A DNA stretch of 64,000 bases from SZAS-18 sp038322235 (GCA_038322235.1 JBBQFQ010000015.1:29247-93246), one strand, 5' to 3'. Shown: positions 53,522 to 62,275, counted from the stretch's first letter. Numbers and translations: made by a program. Notes: generated by a model not told the origin, from the sequence alone.

Positions 53522-53629
53522 GCCACCGAAATCAAGCCGATCTCCCCCGAAAGGGGGATACCGCTCTCGGCGTTTGGCAGCCATGAATGACGTTGCCCCC
53601 TCCCCAGTTCCACTCCCGCCACTCCCGCC
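53522..53629 (+). promoter_or_regulatory. Conserved leader, copy 3 (perfect hairpin)
   Basis: CGCCACCGAAATCAAGCC is followed by TCCCCC (53543-53548), GAAA and GGGGGA (53553-53558), then GATACCGCTCTCGGC, TTTGGCAGCCAT and a GTTGCCCC box. The stem is perfect and the loop differs from copy 1 (GAAA versus GAAT). The ATG follows 71 bp after the stem. Confidence 0.7.
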
Positions 53630-56600
53630 ATGTCTCTCCGCTTCTCCCAAACGCTCGTCCTCGCGGCGCTTCTCGCCGTGCAGGCCGACTTTCTGCCCGC
53701 CCAAGTGCCCTCCGTGCTCAACTACCAGGGCCGCGTCGCCGTCGCCGGCACGAATTTTGACGGCACCGGTCAATTTAAGTTCGCCCTCGTCGATGCGGCT
53801 GGCACCACCACCTACTGGAGCAACGACGGCAGCAGCAACGCCGGCTCGCCGCCTGCGGCGGCGGTCTCCCTCGCTGTGACCAAAGGGCTCTATGCCGTCC
53901 CGCTCGGTGATGCCACGCTAACGAACATGAGCGCGGTCCCCGCGAGCACGTTCACCAATCCGGACGTGCGTCTCCGCGTCTGGTTCAACGACGGTGCCAA
54001 CGGCTTCCAGCTCCTCACGCCCGATCAGCGGATCACCGCCGTGGGCTACGCGCTGACCGCCGCGGGCGTGGAGTTGCCCGTGACGGATGCCACCGGCGAG
54101 ACCGGTGTGATCCGCCAGAATGGCACGTCGTTGCTTCATACCTTCGGTGCTGGGAACTTCTTCGCGGGAAAAAGCGCGGGAAATTTCTCTCAGACCGGAG
54201 ACGGAAATATGGGCATCGGAGAGACGGCACTGAGTTCGATGACCAGCGGACGCCTCGTTACCGGGGTGGGGCACTCTGCGCTCGCAGGAAACACGACCGG
54301 CTTCTACAATACTGCTTTCGGCGCCGAGGCGGCCGCAGCCACCACCACCGGCAGCCAAAATACCGCCATCGGTTTGAATGCCCTGCACGCCAATGCCACC
54401 GGGGCAAATAATGTCGCCATTGGCGACTTCTCACTAAACTCCGCGACTGCCTCGGGCAACATCGCCCTTGGGTCCCTGGCCGGCTTCAATCTGACAACCG
54501 GCGGCAACAACATTGTGATCGGGAACGGCGGCATGGCGGGCGAGTCGAACGTCATCCGGATCGGCACGGGCCAGAGTGATACCTATCTCGTCGGCATCAT
54601 TCATGGAAACGGCTCCGGCCTGACCGGTCTCACCGGCAGCAATCTCGGATCTGGTCTCACGCTGGCTGGCACCACCACCGGCACGTTCAGCGGCTCGCTG
54701 GCGGGCAATGCCGCCACCGCCACCAGCTTCACGGGCGCGCTGGCGGGCGACATCACCGGCACGCAAGCCGCGACCGTGGTGGCCAATGTAGGCGGAGTGA
54801 GCGCAGCCAACGTGGCCAGCGGCGCGATCCTTTCGAATGCGGCAACCAGTGCGAACACGGCCTCTGCGCTCGTGAAGCGCGACGGCAGCGGGAATTTTTC
54901 CGCTGGTTCCGTCAGCCTGAGCGGGCTTGCCTTCCCCGCTACGACCGGCAGCGCCGGCATCATCACTTTGGGTGGGGCGCGGGTCTTTCACGCGTTCGGC
55001 TCGTTTAACGCGTTCTCGGGTGCAGGCTCCGGAAATTTCACGATGACCGGGCAGGGAAATACCGGGCACGGGGTAAACACGCTGACCTCGAACACAACGG
55101 GTTCGCAAAATACGGCGCTAGGTCGCAACGTCCTCGTGAATAATTCGACAGGCTCCGGCAACATGGGCACAGGCTCGTCCGCGCTGCTTAACAACACGAC
55201 TGGCTCGCAAAATACCGCCAGCGGGAATAATGCCTTGATAAGCAACACCAGCGGCACCGGCAACACTGCCGTTGGTTTCGTCTCGCTTCAGTCGAGCACC
55301 ACCGGCAACGCCAATTCTACCATTGGCTATGCCTCGCTGGCGTCTCTGACATCCGGGAGTGGAAACCTCGCCCTCGGGAGCTACGCGGGGCAGTCCCTCA
55401 CCACGGGTGACAACAACATCTACATCGGCAATACCGGCCAGCAGATCGAGTCGAACGTCATCCGGATCGGCAGCGGTCAGACCGATATCTACCTCGCCGG
55501 CATCGTTCGCGGCAACGGCTCCGGCCTGACCGGTCTCACCGGCAGCAATCTCGGATCTGGTCTGACGCTCGCCGGCACCACCACCGGCACGTTCAGCGGC
55601 TCGCTGGCGGGCAACCTCGCGCTACCTGCAACCAGCAGCGCCACGGCCGGCGTGATTACGCAGAATGGTTCACCGCTGCTGCACACCTATGGGGTTTCCT
55701 CCTTCTTTGCCGGCGCAGGGGCCGGAAACTTCACCATGACGGGGCCTTACAACACCGGGGTCGGATTTGCCGCCCTCCAATCCAATGTGACAGGCTTCGG
55801 AAACACCGCACTCGGGCTTCTGGCCCTTTCCTCCAACAGCGATGGCAACTACAACTCAGCGACCGGCGTATCCGCCCTCCGGGCGAACACAAGCGGCAAC
55901 AGTAACACCGCCACCGGGTTCCACGTATTGGAGCTGAATCAGACGGGCTCGGATAACGTCGGCACGGGGTTTACCGCGCTCGCGGTAAATACCACGGCCG
56001 GAAACAACACCGCCGTGGGATCGAGTGCGCTGGGCACGCAGTCGTTCTCCAATGGCGGAGCCGCCTGGTCGAGCAACAACGTCGCCGTGGGCAGCAGTGC
56101 CTTGTATGCGAATCAGCCGACTTCGACCACCTCGGGGGTCAACAGCACTGCGATCGGCACTAGTGCGTTGTCCAGGAATACCACCGGCAGCACAAACGTC
56201 GCGCTCGGCTGGAACTCGCTCTTAACCAACCTGGTTGGCAGCGACAATACCGCGCTCGGTTCCGGCACGCTCTTAAACACGACTGGGGGAGGTAACATCG
56301 CGATTGGATCATTCGCCGGCATGAATCTGACGACTGGTGTCTACAACATCGCCATCGGGAACGGCGGCGTCGCCGGGGAGTCCAACGTCATTCGGATCGG
56401 CACTGGCCAGAGCGATACCTATCTCGCCGGCGTCATTCATGGAAGTGCCTTCAGCCTGCCTGCAACCAGCAGTGCGAGCGTGGGGGTGATTGCCCAGAAT
56501 GGCGGCACCCTGCTGCACAGCTACGGAACCGGCAACTTCTTTGCCGGACTGAACGCCGGCAATTTCGCGATGACTGGCATCAACAACGCCGCCATGGGCG

Positions 56601-57415
56601 CGGGGGCGATCTCCGCGAACACGACGGGCGCTAGCAACACCGCCAGCGGCTGGCATGCGTTGGCGGGTAACACGACGGGCAACTCCAACACCGGGGTGGG
56701 ATACAACGCCCTCGGAACCAACACCACGGGCGCCGGCAATCTCGCTCTCGGCGCGGCTGCTGGTCAGAATCTGACCACGGGCGATAACAATATCATGATC
56801 GGAAACAGTGGCGTGGCCGCCGAAGCCGGCACCATCCGCATCGGCACCTTCCAGAACCGCGTCTTCCTTGTCGGCGTCAACGGCGTGACCAGCTCGGGCG
56901 GCGCCGCGGTCTTCATCAACAGCAGCGGCCAGCTCGGCACGGTGACTTCCTCGCGCCGCTTCAAGGACGATATCCGCGACATGGACCAGTCCAGCGCCGC
57001 GCTCCTCGCGCTCCGACCCGTGAGCTTCCGTTACAAGCCGGAGATCGACGCCGCGGGCCTGCCGCAATTCGGCCTCATCGCCGAGGAAGTGGCGGCGGTG
57101 AACCCCGATCTCGTCATCCGCGACGCGAACGGCGAGATCCAGACCGTGCGCTACGAGCAGGTCAACGCCATGCTGCTCAACGAATTCCTCAAGGATCACC
57201 GGCGGCTCGCCGAGAAAGACGCTGAAATCGGCGCGCTGCAAGCCCGCCTGGCCGAGCGCGAGGCGCAGGATCAAGCGCGCGATGCACGCCTGGCCGAGCG
57301 CAAGACGCAGGATGAAGCGCGCGATGCGCGTCTCGCGCGGCTGGAGCAGGCGCTCCTGCTCCCCCGTTCCCTGCAGCAAGTCGCCCTCCAGTCCTCCAGC
57401 AATCCCGCGAAATAA
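53630..57415 (+). CDS. Fibre-cassette protein 3: YadA-head-like repeats with S74 chaperone
   Basis: 1261 residues. Signal peptide ~1-25 and constant module ~28-150 as in the other cassettes, then ELPVTDATGETGVIRQNG. The middle is built of NTAxGxxAL / NTTGxxN units, as in left-handed YadA-type heads. These are separated by GSGLTGLTGSNLGSGLTLAG linkers (present twice, at ~54606-54710 and ~55507-55612) and an AATVVANVGGVSAANVASGA-type segment. The C-terminus is an S74 chaperone (~1105-1190, SSRRFKDDIRDMDQSSAALL, LIAEEVAAVNPDLVIRD), then a coiled coil with AEREAQD repeats. Likely a trimeric fibre, self-processed at the S74 domain. Confidence 0.85.
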   Translation: MSLRFSQTLVLAALLAVQADFLPAQVPSVLNYQGRVAVAGTNFDGTGQFKFALVDAAGTTTYWSNDGSSNAGSPPAAAVSLAVTKGLYAVPLGDATLTNMSAVPASTFTNPDVRLRVWFNDGANGFQLLTPDQRITAVGYALTAAGVELPVTDATGETGVIRQNGTSLLHTFGAGNFFAGKSAGNFSQTGDGNMGIGETALSSMTSGRLVTGVGHSALAGNTTGFYNTAFGAEAAAATTTGSQNTAIGLNALHANATGANNVAIGDFSLNSATASGNIALGSLAGFNLTTGGNNIVIGNGGMAGESNVIRIGTGQSDTYLVGIIHGNGSGLTGLTGSNLGSGLTLAGTTTGTFSGSLAGNAATATSFTGALAGDITGTQAATVVANVGGVSAANVASGAILSNAATSANTASALVKRDGSGNFSAGSVSLSGLAFPATTGSAGIITLGGARVFHAFGSFNAFSGAGSGNFTMTGQGNTGHGVNTLTSNTTGSQNTALGRNVLVNNSTGSGNMGTGSSALLNNTTGSQNTASGNNALISNTSGTGNTAVGFVSLQSSTTGNANSTIGYASLASLTSGSGNLALGSYAGQSLTTGDNNIYIGNTGQQIESNVIRIGSGQTDIYLAGIVRGNGSGLTGLTGSNLGSGLTLAGTTTGTFSGSLAGNLALPATSSATAGVITQNGSPLLHTYGVSSFFAGAGAGNFTMTGPYNTGVGFAALQSNVTGFGNTALGLLALSSNSDGNYNSATGVSALRANTSGNSNTATGFHVLELNQTGSDNVGTGFTALAVNTTAGNNTAVGSSALGTQSFSNGGAAWSSNNVAVGSSALYANQPTSTTSGVNSTAIGTSALSRNTTGSTNVALGWNSLLTNLVGSDNTALGSGTLLNTTGGGNIAIGSFAGMNLTTGVYNIAIGNGGVAGESNVIRIGTGQSDTYLAGVIHGSAFSLPATSSASVGVIAQNGGTLLHSYGTGNFFAGLNAGNFAMTGINNAAMGAGAISANTTGASNTASGWHALAGNTTGNSNTGVGYNALGTNTTGAGNLALGAAAGQNLTTGDNNIMIGNSGVAAEAGTIRIGTFQNRVFLVGVNGVTSSGGAAVFINSSGQLGTVTSSRRFKDDIRDMDQSSAALLALRPVSFRYKPEIDAAGLPQFGLIAEEVAAVNPDLVIRDANGEIQTVRYEQVNAMLLNEFLKDHRRLAEKDAEIGALQARLAEREAQDQARDARLAERKTQDEARDARLARLEQALLLPRSLQQVALQSSSNPAK

Positions 57416-57419
57416 GTCC

Positions 57420-58325
57420 ATGAAATTCCCCCACGTCCTCCTGTTTTCCACCGCGCTGGCGCTGTCCCTTCACGCCGGCCCCCGCAGCAGCGCGAACTAC
57501 GCCGTCCTCACCGACACGACCGACTCCGGAGGTCGCCGTGCCATCAGTGCGAACTACACCAACGACGGCAGCTTCGGCGGCATTGCCGGCCTCTCAACCG
57601 CGGCTGCGCCAGCGGAAGTCACGAAGAGCGGCTACATCGGCCAGCTCTACGAAGTGGTCGGCACGCTGCTGAGTTCCGCTTCGACCACCGTGAACGAGAC
57701 CGGCACGATCCAGCTCGGCGCCTCCCAGTTGCTCGACGATGCGACCACGCTCGCGCTCAACGCGGGCAGCGTCGCCTGGAGCGTTTCGAGCGGCCCCATC
57801 ACCGGCATCACCACCGCCGGACTCGCCACCGCCGGCGCGGTTTACCAGAACACGCCCGCCACGGTGCAGGGCGTCTTTGGCGGATTCACCGGTTTGCTGA
57901 ACCTGACCGTCCTCGACACGCTGCCGGATAACTACGGTAGCTACGCCGGCGACGGCATCGACGACTCCTGGCAGGTGCAGTACTTCGGACTGAACAATCC
58001 GAATGCCGCGCCCAACGTCGACGCGAGCGGCACCGGGCAGAATAATCTGTTCAAGTTCATCGCCGGCCTGAATCCGCTCGATCCGAACTCCCGCTTTCAG
58101 GTCAATGCCACCCCCGTCGCCGGACAGCCGACGCAAAAGTTGCTGACCTTCACCCCGGCGATCAGCGGGCGGACGTACGTCATCCGCGGCAACTCCGACC
58201 TGACGACGACCAATTGGGTCACGCTCACGGGCCCCGTGCAGATCAACGGCGCCCAAGGCACGTTCACCGACACGGGCGCCACGGGCGCGCAGCGGTTTTA
58301 TGAGGTGCAAATCTCGAAGCCGTAA
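57420..58325 (+). CDS. Secreted protein with C-terminal DGIDDSWQ module, partner of cassette 3
   Basis: 301 residues from the ATG at 57420, only 4 bp after the cassette 3 stop, so co-transcribed and probably translationally linked. Signal peptide ~1-19 (MKFPHVLLFSTALALSLHAG). The N-terminal half contains RSSANYAVLTDTTDSGGRRA. The C-terminal half has YAGDGIDDSWQVQYFGLNNP and NNLFKFIAGLNPLDPNSRF, a module frequent at the ends of secreted Verrucomicrobiota proteins, and finishes RFYEVQISKP. No enzymatic motif. It is perhaps a ligand or anchor subunit for the fibre. A scar of the same gene start follows cassette 4. Confidence 0.75.
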   Translation: MKFPHVLLFSTALALSLHAGPRSSANYAVLTDTTDSGGRRAISANYTNDGSFGGIAGLSTAAAPAEVTKSGYIGQLYEVVGTLLSSASTTVNETGTIQLGASQLLDDATTLALNAGSVAWSVSSGPITGITTAGLATAGAVYQNTPATVQGVFGGFTGLLNLTVLDTLPDNYGSYAGDGIDDSWQVQYFGLNNPNAAPNVDASGTGQNNLFKFIAGLNPLDPNSRFQVNATPVAGQPTQKLLTFTPAISGRTYVIRGNSDLTTTNWVTLTGPVQINGAQGTFTDTGATGAQRFYEVQISKP

Positions 58326-58372
58326 GGCGGGGGCCAGATCCGGTACGGCTTCCGTCCCGGTACGGCTGAATC

Positions 58373-58565
58373 GCACTCACTCAAGGGAGAAATATGGCGG
58401 CGGCGCGCTGTCCCGGTCCGGAGGACCTGAGATGACTGCCGGCGATGCAGTCGCCGGATCCGCCGAGCCCATCAGTGCGTCCGCAGGACGCGAGACGACG
58501 GCTCTGCCCGGCTGGATCTCGCGTCCTCCGGACGCACGCACCGGCGGTGATCATCCGGCGATTCC
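58373..58565 (+). repeat. 193-bp inverted repeat, left arm
   Basis: This arm matches the reverse complement of 62383-62575. My hand alignment finds about 8 substitutions and two single-base indels in 193 positions. The arm is made of small palindromes: GGTCCGGAGGACC, CCGGCGATGCAGTCGCCGG, GCGTCCGCAGGACGC and GCGTCCTCCGGACGC. It contains no gene. The pair brackets cassette 4. Confidence 0.85.
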
Positions 58566-58567
58566 CC

Positions 58568-58761
58568 GGTACGGCTGAGCTCCCGCTCGGCCCAAACTTC
58601 GCTGCGACCCCCGCGTCGCATTCCGCCCCGCCTCCGCGCGCTGCCTCCCGCTTCCGGTCTGGCGCGCGAATCGGGCGCTCGACTCCCTCGCGCGGAGGAT
58701 GGATGGGGTGCGACGCGGGAGTGTGAGCGGAGCTTGGGCCGAGCGGGAGCTCAGCCGTACC
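58568..58761. mobile_element. MITE-like element A
   Basis: 194 bp beginning GGTACGGCTGAGCTCCCGCT and ending with its reverse complement. The terminal inverted repeats can be followed for about 58 bp with a few mismatches (inner part CCCGCGTCGCA). It has no coding capacity. It sits between the left 193-bp arm and the cassette 4 leader. Mobility is inferred from structure only; no target-site duplication was established. Confidence 0.6.
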
Positions 58762-58802
58762 TCCCCTACCGTTACCCGTAGCGCCACTGACGGCGGGCAC
58801 CC

Positions 58803-58911
58803 CCACCGAAATCAAGCCGATCTCCCCCGAATGTGGGATACCCAACTTTTCGTTCCGCAGCCATGAAAGGGCTTGCCCCCACTTCGCTGTTCCACCTCCG
58901 CAACTCCCGCC
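58803..58911 (+). promoter_or_regulatory. Conserved leader, copy 4 (degenerate hairpin)
   Basis: CCACCGAAATCAAGCCGATC and the TCCCCC arm are kept, but the second arm reads GTGGGA, leaving only TCCC/GGGA paired (58823-58838). The next segment differs (CCCAACTTTTCG instead of CGCTCTCGGCG). GCAGCCATGA and CTTGCCCC are kept. The ATG is at 58912. Confidence 0.6.
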
Positions 58912-61900
58912 ATGTCTCTCCGCCTCTCCCAAACGCTCGTCTTCGCGGCGCTTTTCGCCGTCAAGGCCGCGTCTCTGCCCGCCCAAGTGCCCTCAGTTCT
59001 CAACTACCAGGGCCGCGTGGCCGTGGGCGGCACGAACTTCGACGGCACGGGCCAGTTCAAGTTCGCCCTCGTCGATGCCACCGGCACCACCACCTACTGG
59101 AGCAATGACGGCAGCAGCACCGCCGGCGCGCAGCCGACCGCAGCCGTCTCGCTCACGGTCACCAAGGGGCTCTATGCCGTCCCGCTCGGCGATGCCACGC
59201 TGTCGAACATGAGCGCGGTCCCCCCGGGCACGTTCGCCAATCCGGACGTGCGTCTCCGCGTCTGGTTCAACGACGGCACCCACGGCTTCCAGCTCCTCAC
59301 GCCGGACCAGCGGGTGACCGCCGTCGGCTACGCGCTCACCGCTGCTGGCGTGGAGCTGCCAGTGACCGACGCCACCGGCAAGACGGGCGTCATCCGACAG
59401 AACGGGATGTCCCTGCTCCACACTTTTGGGACGAACAACACGTTCACCGGGACCGCCGCAGGAAACTTCACGCTGACCGGGTTGGACAATACGGCGACCG
59501 GAGCGGCCGCCCTCGGCGCGAATACCACCGGAGAGCGGAACGCGGCCTTCGGCACGGGGGCGCTCAGCTTGAATACAACCGGCTACCGCAACACGGCGCT
59601 CGGTCGGTTGGCGCTCTCCAGCAATACGACGGGCTTCGTCAATACGGCGGTGGGGAACGGCTCGCTCCTGAGCAATGTGAGCGGCTCCGCCAATACCGCG
59701 GTCGGCGCGGGCTCGCTGATTTACAGCAGCGGCAGCGGCAACGTGGCGATCGGGCAAACCGCGGGCATCATGCTCACCACCGGCGACTCCAACATCTACC
59801 TCGCGAATCAGGGCGTCGATGGAGAGTCGCTGACCACCAGGATCGGTGCGGATGGCGTGCAGACGAATGCCTATATCGCCGGGGTTATTCACGGCGACGG
59901 CTCCGGCCTGACCGGTCTCACCGGCAGCAACCTCGCGTCAGGTCTCACGCTGGCCGGCACCACCACCGGCACGTTCAGCGGTTCGCTGGCGGGCAACGCG
60001 ACCACCGCCACCACTGCCGTCAGCTTCACGGGCCCGCTGGCGGGCGACCTCGCCGGCACCCAGGCGGCCACGGTGGTGGCGAGCGTGGGCGGCGTCTCCG
60101 CGACGAGTGTGGCGAGTGGGGCGAATCTCGCCAACGCGGCGTCCAACGCGAACACGGCGAGCACCCTCGTGCGACGCGACGCGAGCGGAAATTTCAGCGC
60201 CGGTTCCCTCACCCTGGCGGGCAGCTTGGCGCTGCCTCCGACCGGCGGAGCCACCGTCGGTGTGATGACCCAGAACGGAAACCGAATCCTGCACACGTAT
60301 GGCGTTTCGTCCTTCTTCGCCGGAGAGGGGGCCGGAAACTTCACGATGACGGGCCCCTACAACACCGGGGTCGGATATGCCGCCCTCCAATCCAATGGAA
60401 CCGGATTCGGAAACACCGCCCTCGGGCTCCTGGCCCTAACGTCGAACACCGGTGGCAACTACAACGTGGCCACTGGCGTCTCCGCCCTCCTCAAAAATAC
60501 GAGCGGGAGCGGTAACACCGCCACGGGGTTCCACGCCTTGACGCTGAACACCACCGGAAACTCCAATACCGCTATCGGCGACCAAACCCTCCAGGCAAAC
60601 ACCACCGGTGGATTCAACGTGGCCGTGGGCGAGCAGGCCCTTTTCTCGAACGTGAATGGCACGTTCAATGTGGCCGTAGGAAGTGGTGCCCTCTTTTCTA
60701 ACACTACGGGCACGGGATTGACCGCGACTGGCAACACCGCGCTCCACAGCAACACGACCGGCGCGAACAACACCGCCGCCGGCTATAACGCCATCGGCGC
60801 CAACACCACGGGAGCCTTCAATACGGCCGCGGGCTTCAGCGCGCTGAGTGCCAACACCACGGGCAGCAATAACCTCGCGCTCGGGTATGCCGCCGGCTCT
60901 TCCCTTACGACAGGAGACAACAACATTGCGATCGGTAACAATGGCGTGGCCGGGGAGTCAAACGTCATCCGGATCGGCAATGGTCAGACCGACACCTATC
61001 TCGCTGGCGTCATTCACGGAGACGGCTCCGGGCTGACAGGTCTGGCGGGCAGCCTCGCGCTGCCTGCGACCAGCAGCGCGAGCGTGGGGGTGATCACCCA
61101 GAATGGCGGCAGCCTGCTGCACACCTACGGAAGCGACAACTTCTTTGCCGGACAGAACGCCGGGAATTTCGCGATGACTGGCTACTTCAACACCGGCAGT
61201 GGCGAGCGGGTGCTCAACTCCAACACCACGGGCAACACCAACACCGGGTTGGGATTCAACGCCCTCGCAAACAACACCACGGGCACAAGCAATCTCGCTC
61301 TCGGCTCGGGTGCTGGCCAGGATCTGACCACGGGCGATAATAATATCATGATCGGAAACTCGGGCGTGGCCGCCGAAGCCAACACCATCCGCATCGGCAC
61401 CTTCCAGAGCCGCGTCTTCCTCGTCGGCGTCAGCGGCGTGACGAGCTCCGGTGGCGCGGCGGTCTTCATCAACAGCAGCGGCCAGCTCGGCACGATCACG
61501 TCCTCGCGCCGCTTCAAGGATGATATCCGCGACATGGACCAGTCCAGCACAGCGCTCCTCGCGCTCCGACCTGTGAGCTTCCGTTACAAGCCGGAGATCG
61601 ACGCGGCGGGCTTGCCGCAATTCGGCCTGATCGCCGAGGAAGTAGCGGAGGTGAACCCCGACCTCGTGATTCGCGACGCGAGCGGCGCGATCCAGACCGT
61701 CCGCTACGAGCAGGTCAACGCCATGCTGCTCAACGAATTCCTCAAGGATCACCGGCGTCTCGCCGAGAAGGACGCGCAAATCAGCGCTCTGCAAGAGCGC
61801 CTGGCCGAGCGCGAGGCGCAGGATGAGGCGCGCGAGGCGCGTCTCGCGCGGCTGGAGCAGGCGCTCCTGCCCCCGCGTTCCCCGCAGCAAGTCGCCCTCC

Positions 61901-61926
61901 AGACCGCCGGCAATCCCGCGAAATAA
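58912..61926 (+). CDS. Fibre-cassette protein 4: YadA-head-like repeats with S74 chaperone
   Basis: 1004 residues from the ATG at 58912. It has the same signal peptide and constant module as cassette 3, then NTAxGxxAL-type head repeats (NTTGYRNTALGRLALSSNTT), the GSGLTGLTGSNLASGLTLAG linker, the VGGVSATSVASGANLANAAS segment, and more head repeats. The S74 chaperone starts ~863 (SSRRFKDDIRDMDQSSTALL), followed by the coiled coil. The last ~600 bp are almost the same as those of cassette 3, while the head region is shorter and differently ordered. Probably a paralogous trimeric fibre. Confidence 0.85.
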   Translation: MSLRLSQTLVFAALFAVKAASLPAQVPSVLNYQGRVAVGGTNFDGTGQFKFALVDATGTTTYWSNDGSSTAGAQPTAAVSLTVTKGLYAVPLGDATLSNMSAVPPGTFANPDVRLRVWFNDGTHGFQLLTPDQRVTAVGYALTAAGVELPVTDATGKTGVIRQNGMSLLHTFGTNNTFTGTAAGNFTLTGLDNTATGAAALGANTTGERNAAFGTGALSLNTTGYRNTALGRLALSSNTTGFVNTAVGNGSLLSNVSGSANTAVGAGSLIYSSGSGNVAIGQTAGIMLTTGDSNIYLANQGVDGESLTTRIGADGVQTNAYIAGVIHGDGSGLTGLTGSNLASGLTLAGTTTGTFSGSLAGNATTATTAVSFTGPLAGDLAGTQAATVVASVGGVSATSVASGANLANAASNANTASTLVRRDASGNFSAGSLTLAGSLALPPTGGATVGVMTQNGNRILHTYGVSSFFAGEGAGNFTMTGPYNTGVGYAALQSNGTGFGNTALGLLALTSNTGGNYNVATGVSALLKNTSGSGNTATGFHALTLNTTGNSNTAIGDQTLQANTTGGFNVAVGEQALFSNVNGTFNVAVGSGALFSNTTGTGLTATGNTALHSNTTGANNTAAGYNAIGANTTGAFNTAAGFSALSANTTGSNNLALGYAAGSSLTTGDNNIAIGNNGVAGESNVIRIGNGQTDTYLAGVIHGDGSGLTGLAGSLALPATSSASVGVITQNGGSLLHTYGSDNFFAGQNAGNFAMTGYFNTGSGERVLNSNTTGNTNTGLGFNALANNTTGTSNLALGSGAGQDLTTGDNNIMIGNSGVAAEANTIRIGTFQSRVFLVGVSGVTSSGGAAVFINSSGQLGTITSSRRFKDDIRDMDQSSTALLALRPVSFRYKPEIDAAGLPQFGLIAEEVAEVNPDLVIRDASGAIQTVRYEQVNAMLLNEFLKDHRRLAEKDAQISALQERLAEREAQDEAREARLARLEQALLPPRSPQQVALQTAGNPAK

Positions 61927-61930
61927 GCTC

Positions 61931-61990
61931 ATGAAATTCCGACTCCGCCTGCTTCCCGGCTGGGTGATGTTCCTCTCCCAGAGGCCGTGA
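61931..61990 (+). pseudogene. Chimeric gene scar: start of the 57420-type gene fused to end of a cassette 2-type gene
   Basis: Four bp after the cassette 4 stop, the same spacing as after cassette 3, an ATGAAATTCC start opens a frame of only 19 codons reading MKFRLRLLPGWVMFLSQRP. Its first residues match the MKF start of the gene at 57420. Its last residues match the KVMYLYQRP end of cassette 2, and the similarity continues past the stop into the GGTACGGCTGAGCTC repeat. It is therefore a deletion scar joining two genes, not a functional gene. Confidence 0.75.
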
Positions 61991-62008
61991 GCGACATCGG
62001 TCTGACCA

Positions 62009-62275
62009 GGTACGGCTGAGCTCTTGCTCGGCCCAAGCTTCGCTGCGATTCCCGCGTCGCACCGCACCCCGCCTCCGCGCGACCGATTCGCCCGCCCGGG
62101 GCGAATGCGATTGGGATGCCCGGGCGACAACCAGCCTGCCGGCGGCAGCCCGCATGGTGGAGCGCCGCGACGGCAATGGAGCAGTCTCGAATGGGTACGG
62201 TCTCCGCGGAGGACGCGTGGCGCGCAGCGCGGAAGTCCCAGCGAAGCTTGGGCCGAGCGGGAGCTCAGCCGTACC
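62009..62275. mobile_element. MITE-like element B
   Basis: 267 bp with ends GGTACGGCTGAGCTC and its reverse complement. The inverted ends match for about 40 bp (including GCTCGGCCCAAGCTTCGCTG) and the left side also matches element A up to CCGCCTCCGCGCG. The central part differs from element A. No coding capacity. The surrounding stretch 61991-62782 contains no gene; it holds this element, the right inverted-repeat arm and a solo repeat end. Confidence 0.6.

Noticed and set aside
53180..53773. Minus-strand frames opposite the fibre cassettes, similar to each other between cassettes
   Set aside because: They resemble each other only because the plus-strand genes are paralogous. They cross intergenic repeats and lack protein features.
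58568..62275. Complete insertion sequence carrying cassette 4
   Set aside because: There is no transposase gene between or beside the repeats. The MITE-like elements and the 193-bp arms have different ends.
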